Source: an uncultured Alphaproteobacteria bacterium
GTDB taxonomy: Bacteria > Pseudomonadota > Alphaproteobacteria > Puniceispirillales > Puniceispirillaceae
Reading direction: 5' to 3'
Assembly (NCBI GenBank): GCA_937924895.1
Contig: CALEYP010000096.1
Span: 1 to 64,000, forward strand
DNA length: 64,000 nt
The translations under genes were made by a program, and so were the position numbers. The first letter of the stretch is position 1. The number at the start of each line of letters is the position of its first letter. This document shows positions 43,440-52,348 of this stretch, one piece after another. The notes under the pieces were generated by a model, which worked only from the letters and a program-made list of their open reading frames with translations, was not told the DNA's origin and did no database searches.

Positions 43440-43821
43440 TCTAATTACAGCCGCGCTTGCGGCCATGCCACAGGCTTATGCCCCATATTCACAATTTCAG
43501 GTGGGGGCAGCGATTTTGGATGAGAATGGCCATATTCATCAGGGTGTGAATGTTGAGAATGCGGCCTATCCACAAGGCGCCTGTGCAGAAGCGGGGGCGA
43601 TTGCCGCCATGATTATGGCCGGTGGTAAGCACATCATGCAGATCGCAGTTGCAGGGCGAGGTGATGTGCTTTGCACTCCTTGTGGTGGCTGCCGCCAGCG
43701 GATTCGCGAATTTGCAACAGCGCAAACTGAAATCCTAGTCTGCGGTGAAGAGGGGCTGCGCAAAAGCTACCAGATGGAGGAGTTGCTCCCTGACAGTTTT
43801 GGGCCAGATAATCTCCGCTAG
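43423..43821 (+). CDS. cdd: Cytidine deaminase
   Basis: Deaminates cytidine and deoxycytidine to uridine and deoxyuridine. The 132-residue protein has the zinc and catalytic motif CAEAGAI (Cys-Ala-Glu) and CTPCGGCRQRIREF, plus VGAAILDENG and GVNVENAAYPQGA, typical of the small tetrameric form. The start at ATG 43423 overlaps the permease gene. It is the last gene of the nucleoside operon and is convergent with upp. Confidence 0.95.
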   Translation: MSKKDDLITAALAAMPQAYAPYSQFQVGAAILDENGHIHQGVNVENAAYPQGACAEAGAIAAMIMAGGKHIMQIAVAGRGDVLCTPCGGCRQRIREFATAQTEILVCGEEGLRKSYQMEELLPDSFGPDNLR

Positions 43822-43836
43822 AGGCGTTTCTACCTC

Positions 43837-44460
43837 TTAGGTGTTAAAGATCCGGTCGCCTGCATCCCCAAGTCCAGGCAAGATATAGCAATGCTCATTT
43901 AACTCACGGTCAAGCGCCGCTGTGATAATGGGAATATTGGGATGCGCTTCATGAAAGGCTGCGATGCCTTCAGGGGCAGCAACAAGGCAGGTAAAGACGA
44001 TATCCTGCACCCCTTTTTCCTTTAGCCTATCAGCAGCCATAATAGCAGACCCGCCTGTGGCGAGCATGGGGTCGATTAAAACGGCCTGTCTTTCCGCAAG
44101 GTCAGCGGGATATTTCTCATAGTAAAATTCAGGGAGATGCGTTCCAGGGTCTCGTTGCGCCCCTATGTGAGCCATGGAAGCCTCTGGGCAAATGGCAAAA
44201 AAGCTATCAGCCATGCCGTTGCCAGCACGCAAGATAGAGACTAGAACAGGAGGTTTCGCCAGTTTCTGAGTGGTCATACCCTCCAAAGGCGTCTCGATAG
44301 TGACCTCTTTTGTTGCTAGATGAGCAAAGACGGCATGGCTCATTACAGCTGTTAGCGAGGCGAGCGTTGCCTTAAAATGTGCGGCTCCTGTGTCTTTATC
44401 TCGCAAAATAGCCAATTTATGGGTGATGAGTGGATGGTCAAGAATTTGGCACTGTGTCAT
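43837..44460 (-). CDS. upp: Uracil phosphoribosyltransferase
   Basis: Converts uracil and PRPP to UMP (pyrimidine salvage). The 207-residue protein has HPLITHKLAILRDKDTG, VSILRAGNGMADSF (UPRT form of the family), the PRPP loop VLIDPMLATGGSAIMAADRL and the uracil-binding end (ITAALDRELNEHCYILPGLGDAGDRIF). It is transcribed toward cdd and is divergent from tdk. It completes a path from imported nucleosides to UMP. Confidence 0.96.
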   Translation of the reverse strand: MTQCQILDHPLITHKLAILRDKDTGAAHFKATLASLTAVMSHAVFAHLATKEVTIETPLEGMTTQKLAKPPVLVSILRAGNGMADSFFAICPEASMAHIGAQRDPGTHLPEFYYEKYPADLAERQAVLIDPMLATGGSAIMAADRLKEKGVQDIVFTCLVAAPEGIAAFHEAHPNIPIITAALDRELNEHCYILPGLGDAGDRIFNT

Positions 44461-44560
44461 ATCAATCTGTCCTCATGTCACATCATAAGTGGCTTCTTCA
44501 AATACAGTTACATGATATAAGAAAATGGGTCGATAGGTAACCGTTTGGGATGATGAGGTT

Positions 44561-45139
44561 ATGGCAAAGTTATATTTTTCATATTCAGCAATGAATGCTG
44601 GCAAGACAACAATCTTATTGCAAGCCTCTCATAATTATAATGAGCGAGGCATGGATACCCTTCTCCTCACGGCTCAATTAGATGATAGGGCAGGGGCAGG
44701 CGTCATTGCATCGCGTATTGGCTTATCATCGCAAGCAGCAACATTTGGCGCTGATACAGATATCTTTGCTGTGGTGTCAACACAGCATAAGGAAACAGCG
44801 TTATCCTGTGTGTTAGTCGATGAAGCACAATTCTTATCAGAGGCGCAAGTCTGGCAATGTGCGAAGATAGCCGATGAGCTGAATATCCCTGTGATGTGTT
44901 ATGGCTTGCGGACGGATTTCCAAGGCAATCTATTCCCAGGCTCCGCGCGGCTGCTTGCGATTGCAGATAATTTGCGGGAAATCAGAACTATTTGTCATTG
45001 TGGGCGCAAAGCAACCATGGTGGTACGTCAGACAGAGGCAGGCGATATCATACAAGAAGGCGCACAGGTAGAGATTGGCGGGAATGATAAATATATATCC
45101 TTGTGCCGCTATCATTGGACGAAAGCAATGCGCGCATAA
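44561..45139 (+). CDS. tdk: Thymidine kinase, type II
   Basis: Phosphorylates thymidine and deoxyuridine. The 192-residue protein has the P-loop [12 protein letters not shown], the VLVDEAQFL Walker B-like DEAQF motif, [17 protein letters not shown] and the zinc-binding cysteines [13 protein letters not shown] with CRYH at the end. It is divergent from upp across a 100-nt promoter region. A bidirectional hairpin follows. Confidence 0.96.
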   Translation: MAKLYFSYSAMNAGKTTILLQASHNYNERGMDTLLLTAQLDDRAGAGVIASRIGLSSQAATFGADTDIFAVVSTQHKETALSCVLVDEAQFLSEAQVWQCAKIADELNIPVMCYGLRTDFQGNLFPGSARLLAIADNLREIRTICHCGRKATMVVRQTEAGDIIQEGAQVEIGGNDKYISLCRYHWTKAMRA

Positions 45140-45140
45140 A

Positions 45141-45164
45141 AAAAGGCAGCCCTTAGGCTGCCTT
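45141..45164 (-). terminator. Intrinsic terminator of the proXWV operon, shared with tdk
   Basis: AAGGCAGCC (45143-45151) pairs with GGCTGCCTT (45156-45164), loop CTTA. On the minus strand the stem is followed by a run of seven T, strong for the betaine operon; on the plus strand only CAATTATTT follows, so tdk termination is weaker. Confidence 0.85.
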
Positions 45165-45185
45165 CAATTATTTGGAACGATGCCC

Positions 45186-46235
45186 TTAGCGATAGGCTGG
45201 GTTACGTTCGCCATCCTTCTCTGGACGTGCAATCGCATCAATCATCGCTTCAATTGTAACAGACCCAACAGCTTTGCCGTCTTCTGTGACAATCAATGGC
45301 TTCCCTTCATTATCCTTAATGGCTTGAAGCGCATCTTCAATGATGGTGTTTGATTCCACCTTCGCACCAGACCGTGGCTTCTTGCTATCCATAACAGAGC
45401 GCACTTCAAGAACGCGTGCTCGGTTAATATCTTGGATGAAGTCGGCCACGTAATCATCGGCTGGGTTCAACACAATCTCTTGAGGTGAGCCTTGCTGAAT
45501 AACAGCACCATCACGAAGGATGGCAATGTCATCCCCGATGCGTAAGGCTTCATCCAAATCATGCGTGATGAAGATGATAGTCTTGTGCAATTCGCTTTGC
45601 AGATCGAGCAACACATCTTGCATGTCTGTTCTGATAAGCGGGTCAAGCGCAGAGAAGGCTTCGTCCATAAGTAGGATTTCTGCATCAGTTGCCAAAGCAC
45701 GGGCCAAGCCAACACGCTGCTGCATGCCGCCTGATAGCTGTGCGGGATAGTGGTTTTCAAAACCAGCCAAACCTACACGTTCAACCCAACGCTGAGAGCG
45801 TTCAAGTGCTTCTTTCTTCTCAATACCTTGGATCATCAGACCGTAAGCGGCGTTATCTGCCACTGTGCGGTGTGGGAGAAGCGCGAACTTCTGGAACACC
45901 ATTGAGGCTTTGAAACGGCGGAAGTTAAGTAATTCTTCATCGCTCATAGCCAGCACGTCTTGGCCGTCAATCACAATCTCACCAGCTGTTGGCTCGATGA
46001 GACGGTTAATGTGACGAATCAAAGTTGATTTACCAGAGCCTGAGAGCCCCATAATCACTTGAATACCACGTGCCTTGATATCAATATTCACATCTTTCAA
46101 GCCCAATACGTGACCGTGTTGTTCAAGAAGATCTGCCTTTGATACACCAGCTTTTGCCTGATCTAGAACAGAGGCTGGGTTAGGACCAAAAATCTTATAC
46201 AGGTTCTTAATGGAAACTTTAATATCAGACACCAT
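45186..46235 (-). CDS. proV: Glycine betaine/proline ABC transporter ATP-binding protein
   Basis: A 349-residue ATPase of the OpuAA/ProV class. It has the class-specific N-terminus (IKNLYKIFGPNPASVLDQAKAGVSK), Walker A GLSGSGKST, Q-loop MVFQKFALLPHRTV, signature LSGGMQQR, Walker B ILLMDEAFSALDPLIR and the H-loop IIFITHDLDEALRIG. The C-terminal 80 residues look like CBS-type repeats (one clear: LIVTEDGKAVGSVTIEAM), used in osmotic or ionic sensing. ATG 46235 overlaps the proW end by 11 nt. Confidence 0.93.
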   Translation of the reverse strand: MVSDIKVSIKNLYKIFGPNPASVLDQAKAGVSKADLLEQHGHVLGLKDVNIDIKARGIQVIMGLSGSGKSTLIRHINRLIEPTAGEIVIDGQDVLAMSDEELLNFRRFKASMVFQKFALLPHRTVADNAAYGLMIQGIEKKEALERSQRWVERVGLAGFENHYPAQLSGGMQQRVGLARALATDAEILLMDEAFSALDPLIRTDMQDVLLDLQSELHKTIIFITHDLDEALRIGDDIAILRDGAVIQQGSPQEIVLNPADDYVADFIQDINRARVLEVRSVMDSKKPRSGAKVESNTIIEDALQAIKDNEGKPLIVTEDGKAVGSVTIEAMIDAIARPEKDGERNPAYR

Positions 46236-47115
46236 GGCCCCCTTCGCGATGCTTCTGCAAGCGCTTACCATATTGTTGTGACACACGGTCAAAGATAATA
46301 GCGACGGCAACAATGGCCAAACCATTCATCAAGCCAAGTGCCAAATACTGGTTCGAAATTGCGCGCAACACTGGTACGCCAAGTCCCTTCACGCCAATCA
46401 TTGAGGCAATCACAACCATCGCCAAGGCCATCATGATTGTCTGGTTCACACCAGCAAAAATGTTTGGCAGCGCCAATGGTACCTGAACCCCCCACAAACG
46501 TTGCTTATAATTGGCACCGAACGCGTGAGCCGCTTCCATAACTTCAGCATCCACAAGGCGAATACCGAGGTTGGTGAGGCGCACAATTGGCGGCAAGGCA
46601 TAAATACATACAGCCAATAGGCCAGGTACTTTACCGATACCAAGAAGCATCACAACAGGGATCAAATAAACAAAGGATGGGATAGTCTGCATCACGTCTA
46701 GAACCGGCGTGATAACAGACTGCGCTCTGTCTGAGCGCGCCATCAAAATACCAAAAGGAATACCAACGGCGATACAGACGATCGTAGCAACTGAAATAAT
46801 TGCCAACGTTGCCATCGTGTCTTCCCACATGCCGAAATAGCCGATAACAGCAAATGCGACAACAGAACCAGCTGTTAAGCGCCAGTTACGTGACCCAATC
46901 CATGCCAAAGCGCCAATAACAACGAGAATGACGGGCCATGGCGTGTTTGTGAGTAGTTTTTCAAACCACACCATAAAAAACAGAAGCGGCTCGAAAAATG
47001 TTTCAAGTGCTTCACCATATTCACGCGAAAAACCCCGGAAGCCAGCATCTACTGCCTTTTTAAAATCGCGGAGGTCGCCTCGCCCCATGCTTGGGAAATC
47101 TTCTAGGAAGTCCAT
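46225..47115 (-). CDS. proW: Glycine betaine/proline ABC transporter permease
   Basis: A 296-residue permease of the ProW/OpuAB class. A hydrophilic N-terminal stretch (about residues 1-40) precedes about seven helices. Marks are GIPFGILMARSDRAQSVITPVLDVMQTIPSFVYLIP, EAAHAFGANYKQRLWGVQVPLALPNI (EAA loop) and NQTIMMALAMVVIASMIG. It lies between the SBP gene, separated by a terminator, and proV, which it overlaps. Confidence 0.93.
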   Translation of the reverse strand: MDFLEDFPSMGRGDLRDFKKAVDAGFRGFSREYGEALETFFEPLLFFMVWFEKLLTNTPWPVILVVIGALAWIGSRNWRLTAGSVVAFAVIGYFGMWEDTMATLAIISVATIVCIAVGIPFGILMARSDRAQSVITPVLDVMQTIPSFVYLIPVVMLLGIGKVPGLLAVCIYALPPIVRLTNLGIRLVDAEVMEAAHAFGANYKQRLWGVQVPLALPNIFAGVNQTIMMALAMVVIASMIGVKGLGVPVLRAISNQYLALGLMNGLAIVAVAIIFDRVSQQYGKRLQKHREGGHGV

Positions 47116-47141
47116 AATTATTCCTACTTCATAATTTCGTT

Positions 47142-47172
47142 AAAAAGGGCCTGTCAGTCAGCTGACAGGCCC
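47142..47172 (-). terminator. Intrinsic terminator/attenuator between proX and proW
   Basis: A perfect 11-bp stem, GGGCCTGTCAG (47147-47157) with CTGACAGGCCC (47162-47172), 4-nt loop, followed on the minus strand by TTTTT. It separates the SBP gene from the permease gene of the same operon. Confidence 0.85.
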
Positions 47173-47192
47173 CACTTATCTTAGGTCAAAGA

Positions 47193-48197
47193 TTATAGGC
47201 TCTTCTTAATCTTTGCAGCTGCGTCAGCTGATACCCATGTTGTCCATAGGTCTTCATGCTGGATCAAGAACTCAAGAGCAGCATCTGCACCACCGGCTTG
47301 GTTGTCGCCCATATAGACGAGCATGCCGTTCATGACAGGACCTGGGAATACACGGTTTGACAAATAGTCAACAGCAACACCGCCCTTTGACTTAAAGGCA
47401 TCTGTGATAACTGTGTGTACTTCTGAGTGTGTCCATGATGATGGCTTTGGATCGTCACAATCCTGCTCAGCCTTCACGATACAACCATCCCAGTTTTCTG
47501 CACCGGCCCATTCGCCCATATCAACGGGAACCATGCCGAACTTACCGATCATCGCAGTTGGTGACCAGTAGTAACCTAGCCAGTTTTCGCCACGCTCAAC
47601 AGCTTTAGCCATTGAACCGTCTAGACCAGCAGCTGAACCTGGATCAACCAAGAGCCAGCCCTTCTTTTCCATTTCGAAGGCGCGGTATAGGTTTGCGTTT
47701 GCCAACTGACAACCCCAACCTGCTGGACAACCAACGAATGCACCCTTTGATGGATCTTCAGGGTGTGGGAAAAGATCAGGACGAGACAATAGCTCATTGA
47801 TGTCTGTCACGATTTCTGGGTGCTTTTCAGCTGTGTGTGGTGGAACCCACCAGCCTTCACCAAGCTGTGTGATTGGGCCATCATTTACGGAATGCAAACG
47901 GCCTTCATCCATAGCTGCGAATAGTGGTTCGCGCACAGCGTTAATCCACAATTCACCAGCGATGTCTGGCTGGCCTTTTTCATTCATTGACGCAAATGTT
48001 GTTGTTGTTGCGCCTGGAACCAACTCAACGTTACAGCCATATCCTTCTTCAAGAATAATCTTGTCAACGTTGGCCATCAATTCACCTGATGCCCAGTTCC
48101 ATTCAGCGATAGAAATATCGCCGCAATCAGCTTTTGCAGCATTTGCCATTGTTAGTGAAACACCAACAGCAGCTACGCTCATTAAAAACTTTTTCAT
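47193..48197 (-). CDS. proX: Glycine betaine-type ABC substrate-binding protein
   Basis: A 334-residue periplasmic SBP of the OpuAC/ProX class. Signal peptide MKKFLMSVAAVGVSLTMANA, cut near AAKA. The mature protein has IAEWNWASGELMANVD, the GWWVPPHTAEKHPEI ligand-box region with aromatic residues suitable for quaternary amines, and GYYWSPTAMIGKFGMV. It is the first gene of the operon, followed by a terminator. The exact ligand (betaine, choline, proline or DMSP) cannot be told apart from sequence. Confidence 0.9.
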   Translation of the reverse strand: MKKFLMSVAAVGVSLTMANAAKADCGDISIAEWNWASGELMANVDKIILEEGYGCNVELVPGATTTTFASMNEKGQPDIAGELWINAVREPLFAAMDEGRLHSVNDGPITQLGEGWWVPPHTAEKHPEIVTDINELLSRPDLFPHPEDPSKGAFVGCPAGWGCQLANANLYRAFEMEKKGWLLVDPGSAAGLDGSMAKAVERGENWLGYYWSPTAMIGKFGMVPVDMGEWAGAENWDGCIVKAEQDCDDPKPSSWTHSEVHTVITDAFKSKGGVAVDYLSNRVFPGPVMNGMLVYMGDNQAGGADAALEFLIQHEDLWTTWVSADAAAKIKKSL

Positions 48198-48531
48198 TGT
48201 CTCCTCCCTAAAGGACTTAAAAAGTTATGCTTAAATTAAAGCAGTGATTTGGGGAAAGTAAATGTCCCCATACCGACCAATAGTGTAAGCATGAATGGCG
48301 GTCTAAAATCAACAGCCTTCTGAAAATAAATGCCAAGTTACTTTTATAATGAAAATCATGGTATGTGATTTTGACATCTTCATGGCAAAAAAGCGGCAAT
48401 TTCGGCAGATTTAACCAGGTTTTCATGCTATGTCATCCTTAAGGGGGACTGCAAAAAGGCGCCCGTTGTTCGCATTTGGTTAGGCAAATGTTTTGAAATA
48501 ACCTTTTGAATGATGAAAAAATGAGTGGGAT
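48198..48531. other. 334-nt divergent intergenic region between proX and pncA
   Basis: It holds the upstream regions of proX (minus; AGGGAGGAGAC site just before its ATG) and pncA (plus). It is AT-rich. The short open frame on the minus strand (48217-48426) has no family resemblance. I see no tRNA, riboswitch or clear repeat. Confidence 0.5.
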
Positions 48532-49155
48532 ATGACAAACAGCAAAGCCCTTCTGGTCATTGATGTACAAAATGATTTCTGCCCTGGTGGCGCGCTAGCT
48601 GTGGCAGAGGGTGATTCGATTCTGCCTTTCGTTAATCGCGCGATTGCTGATGCCAGGCAGGCATCTGAACTTGTGATTCTAAGTCAAGACTGGCATCCCG
48701 CCGATCATAGCTCCTTTGCTAGTCAGCATGACGGGCAAGGGCCATTTTCAATGGTGACGATGCCCTATGGACAACAAACGCTATGGCCAGACCATTGTGT
48801 GCAAGGCTCAAACGGTGCGGCTTTCCATCCGGCGTTAATGAGTGATGCCGCGCAGCTCATACTTCGGAAAGGAATGAACCCAGCATTAGATTCCTATTCG
48901 GCGTTTTTTGAAAATGATCACCAAACGACAACAGGGCTGCATGGCTATTTGCAGTCGCATCATATTGGTGCGGTCACCCTTGTCGGTCTTGCCACAGATT
49001 ATTGCGTGGCCTACTCCGCCCTTGATGCGGCGCGACTAGGCTATGAGGTAACGGTTGATTTGCGGGGATGCAGAGCGATTGACCTTGATGGCTCGCTCGC
49101 CGCCCAAATCTCAGCGATGAGGCACGCAGGCATCAATTTGATTGATGATGCCTAA
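48532..49155 (+). CDS. pncA: Nicotinamidase (isochorismatase-like hydrolase)
   Basis: Hydrolyses nicotinamide to nicotinate for NAD salvage. The 207-residue protein has the catalytic triad D11 (LLVIDVQNDFCPGG), K113 (LRKGMNPALD) and C158 (GLATDYCVAYSALDA), and the metal-binding DWHPADHSSFA segment, which mark PncA within the isochorismatase family. It is convergent with glpK. Confidence 0.94.
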   Translation: MTNSKALLVIDVQNDFCPGGALAVAEGDSILPFVNRAIADARQASELVILSQDWHPADHSSFASQHDGQGPFSMVTMPYGQQTLWPDHCVQGSNGAAFHPALMSDAAQLILRKGMNPALDSYSAFFENDHQTTTGLHGYLQSHHIGAVTLVGLATDYCVAYSALDAARLGYEVTVDLRGCRAIDLDGSLAAQISAMRHAGINLIDDA

Positions 49156-49179
49156 GGTCGCCCCAGCTTGCGATACTAG

Positions 49180-50667
49180 TTAGCGCAATGTGCGGGTAAC
49201 AGCTTGTTGCCACCCGGCAATGAGATGAGATCGTTCTTCATCTGGCATGGCAGGGGCAAAGTCGGCATCTAACTGCCAAATCTCTTCTAAGTCTGAAAGA
49301 GATGAGACATGACCTAGCTGCAACATGGTAAGCATCGCAACCCCAAGGGCCGTGGTTTCTGCGATAACAGGGCGTGCAATAGGTTGGTCCAAAATATCAG
49401 CCATGAATTGCATGAGCCAATTATTGGCAACCATACCACCATCAACTTTCAACCCTTTGCAGTCAATGCCATCACCTGCCATCGCTGCGATGAGGTCATG
49501 AGTTTGATACGCGACTGACTCCAACGCCGCGCGCGCAAAATGGGCTGGCCCCGTATCTCTTGTAATACCATAGATGGCGCCTCTGGCGTGAGGTGCCCAA
49601 TGAGGGGCGCCAAGCCCTGTTAAAGCTGGCACCATATAGACACCCTCATTGCCTGCAAGGGATGTGGCCATAGCCTCACTTTCAGTGGCATTCGCTAATA
49701 GATGTAAGCCATCGCGAAGCCATTGAATAATAGCGCCAGAGATAAAGATAGACCCCTCCAGCCCGTAAGTGGCCTGCCCATCAATTTGATACGCGATAGT
49801 AGAGAGTAATTTATTCTGCGAATGAAGGCGGTTTGCCCCCGTATTGGCCAGCATAAAACAGCCAGTGCCATAAGTTGATTTAATCGCGCCTTCAGCAAAG
49901 CATGCCTGCCCAATTGTTGCCGCCTGCTGGTCACCAGCTACACCGCAAATGGGATAGGAGCTGCCAAAGAAAGACGGGTCTGTTTGACCAAAATCTGCGG
50001 CGCAATCTTTCACCTCTGGTAATAGGGATTGTGGGACTCTGAAGAGCTCGCATAGACCCTCATCCCACTTATGCTCCGCAATGTTATATAGATTGGTGCG
50101 GCTTGCATTGGTGGCATCTGTCACGTGTTTCTGACCCTTTGTCAGATGCCAAATCAAAAAACTATCAACAGTGCCAAAACAAAGCTCGCCAGCCTCAGCA
50201 CGTGCTCTGGCACCATCTACATGGTCCAAAATCCAAGCGGCTTTCGTTGCACTGAAATAGGGGTCGAGAAGCAAGCCAGACCGTTCAGTCACAAAAGCAA
50301 GATGTCCCTCTTCTTGTAACGCTTCACATAACGAGGCGGTGCGTCTATCTTGCCAGACGATAGCATTGTAAATTGCTTCGCCTGTCTCGCGATCCCAGAT
50401 AATGGTGGTTTCACGTTGATTAGTGATACCAATGCCTTCGATTGTAAGACCCTCAGCCGCGGCATAGTCTATCATTTCGCGGCTAACAGCGAGCACCGAT
50501 GATAAAATATCATGCGGGCGATGCTCTACCCACCCATCTTGGGGAAATAATTGTTCAAACTCTTGGTTCACTTGCTTTAGTAATGTGCCTGATTGTGAAA
50601 AAAGAATGGCACGAGAGCTTGTTGTCCCTTGATCAATGGCTAAGATGGCACTAGAGCTTGATGACAT
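49180..50667 (-). CDS. glpK: Glycerol kinase
   Basis: Phosphorylates glycerol to glycerol 3-phosphate. The 495-residue FGGY kinase has [70 protein letters not shown] and [16 protein letters not shown]. The frame extends to 50871, but ATG 50667 follows GAGGCCTTTATT and begins the family match. It is divergent from glpD, which acts on its product. No glycerol facilitator is in view. Confidence 0.95.
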   Translation of the reverse strand: MSSSSSAILAIDQGTTSSRAILFSQSGTLLKQVNQEFEQLFPQDGWVEHRPHDILSSVLAVSREMIDYAAAEGLTIEGIGITNQRETTIIWDRETGEAIYNAIVWQDRRTASLCEALQEEGHLAFVTERSGLLLDPYFSATKAAWILDHVDGARARAEAGELCFGTVDSFLIWHLTKGQKHVTDATNASRTNLYNIAEHKWDEGLCELFRVPQSLLPEVKDCAADFGQTDPSFFGSSYPICGVAGDQQAATIGQACFAEGAIKSTYGTGCFMLANTGANRLHSQNKLLSTIAYQIDGQATYGLEGSIFISGAIIQWLRDGLHLLANATESEAMATSLAGNEGVYMVPALTGLGAPHWAPHARGAIYGITRDTGPAHFARAALESVAYQTHDLIAAMAGDGIDCKGLKVDGGMVANNWLMQFMADILDQPIARPVIAETTALGVAMLTMLQLGHVSSLSDLEEIWQLDADFAPAMPDEERSHLIAGWQQAVTRTLR

Positions 50668-50772
50668 AATAAAGGCCTCATAATCTGACGATAAATTCCG
50701 TTGGTGATGAGACCAAAAAACACCCCCACCCGCAACCCTTTTTACCAGAAGGGTGAAGTAGAAGACGCACCG

Positions 50773-52260
50773 ATGCAGACGGCACAAATAGCAGATTACG
50801 ATATTTTCATCATTGGCGGTGGCATTAATGGCTGTGGCATTGCCCGTGAATGCGCCGCGATGGGCTATCATGTGATGCTAGCTGAGATGAATGATTTATC
50901 CTCAGGCACATCATCTTGGTCGACAAAGCTTATTCATGGCGGATTGCGTTATCTCGAATATTACGAATTTCGTCTTGTAAGAGAAGCCTTGCGCGAGCGT
51001 GAAACTTTGATGGGGATGGCGCCTCATTTAATTCACCCCCTTCGTTTTGTTCTACCTCATTCTCCGGCGATGCGGCCAAAATGGCTCTTGCGACTGGGTT
51101 TGTTTTTTTATGATCATCTTGGTGGTCGCAAGATTTTGCCAGCCTCGCAGGCCGTTAAGCTGCGGCAAGATCCAGTTGGCGCTTGTCTGAAAGAAGAGTT
51201 TACATCCGCCTTTGAATATTCAGACTGTTTTGTTGATGATAATCGTTTGACGATCTTAAATGCCAGAGCTGCCAAAGCGTTTGGCGCGACGATTTCTCCG
51301 CGTACAAAAGTGCAGACAGCCACTCATAAGGACGGCATCTGGCATATCAAAACAGACCAAGGTGATATCACAGCGCGCTATGTAATTAATGCCGCTGGCC
51401 CCTGGGTTGATGAGGTGCGCCAAGCCGCCAAGACCAGTAATGTGAAAAATATTCGCCTTGTGCGTGGGTCTCATATTTTGACCAAACGGTTATTTGACCA
51501 TGATAAGGCCTATATCTTTCAAAATGATGATGGGCGCATTTTATTTGCTATTCCGTATCTTGGTGAATTTACGCTGTTGGGGACCACCGATGTTGATCAT
51601 GATACAGCGCCTGATAAACCAGAGATTAGTTCTGAGGAAATCTCTTATATCTGCCGCGAAGTTAGCCGCTATTTGAAGCGCCCTGTCACAGAGGCTGATA
51701 TTGTGGCTACCTATTCAGGTGTGCGCCCGCTTTACGATGATGGTGCCGCTGATGCGAAATCCGCTACAAGAGACTATGTTCTCAGCTTTGAGGCAGGCAC
51801 ATCGCAAAGCTGGTTGAATATTTTTGGCGGGAAGCTCACGACCTATCGCAAATTAGCACGTGCCGTTGCAGCGCTTATGCGCCGTGAATTGCCAGAACCC
51901 ACAGCGCAGCGGGCTGGCACAACGCCTTTGCCAGGCGGTGCGCTCGGCACGCCAGATTTTGCCGCCTTTTTAGATAAGACCTTAGATGAATTTAGCCATT
52001 TAGATAGTGCGCTGGTGACACGCCTTGCGACAAGCTATGGCGCTGATATCTATGAGATTTTAGGTACAAAAGACGCGCCAAAGCCGCTTGGTAAGATGTT
52101 TGGTGCTGGCTTGTCACAAGCTGAGGTTGATTTCCTTGTGCGCGAAGAATGGGCTCATACGGCTGAGGATATTTTAGAACGTCGTACAAAGCTACATTAC
52201 TTTGCTGATGAGGCTGTGTGGCAGAAGCTAACCGCTTATCTTGCATCGGCCAAAGCCTAA
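50773..52260 (+). CDS. glpD: Aerobic glycerol-3-phosphate dehydrogenase
   Basis: Membrane-associated FAD enzyme oxidising glycerol 3-phosphate to dihydroxyacetone phosphate with quinone. The 495-residue protein has [22 protein letters not shown] (dinucleotide fold), [42 protein letters not shown] and [11 protein letters not shown], then the C-terminal domain ([15 protein letters not shown]). ATG 50773 is chosen as the family start; the frame is open to 50701. It is divergent from glpK across about 105 nt. Confidence 0.94.
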   Translation: MQTAQIADYDIFIIGGGINGCGIARECAAMGYHVMLAEMNDLSSGTSSWSTKLIHGGLRYLEYYEFRLVREALRERETLMGMAPHLIHPLRFVLPHSPAMRPKWLLRLGLFFYDHLGGRKILPASQAVKLRQDPVGACLKEEFTSAFEYSDCFVDDNRLTILNARAAKAFGATISPRTKVQTATHKDGIWHIKTDQGDITARYVINAAGPWVDEVRQAAKTSNVKNIRLVRGSHILTKRLFDHDKAYIFQNDDGRILFAIPYLGEFTLLGTTDVDHDTAPDKPEISSEEISYICREVSRYLKRPVTEADIVATYSGVRPLYDDGAADAKSATRDYVLSFEAGTSQSWLNIFGGKLTTYRKLARAVAALMRRELPEPTAQRAGTTPLPGGALGTPDFAAFLDKTLDEFSHLDSALVTRLATSYGADIYEILGTKDAPKPLGKMFGAGLSQAEVDFLVREEWAHTAEDILERRTKLHYFADEAVWQKLTAYLASAKA

Positions 52261-52348
52261 GAGGGCTGTCTTTTTACTAGTATTGCGACGCAGGGACTGA
52301 TAGTAAGACGTCAGTTTTGAACCTCTCCATACAGAATCGAGATATCTC

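Noticed and set aside
48217..48426. 69-codon minus-strand frame in the proX-pncA gap
   Set aside because: Overlaps the expected proX promoter and leader; hydrophobic, His/Trp-rich random-looking composition and no ribosome-binding site.
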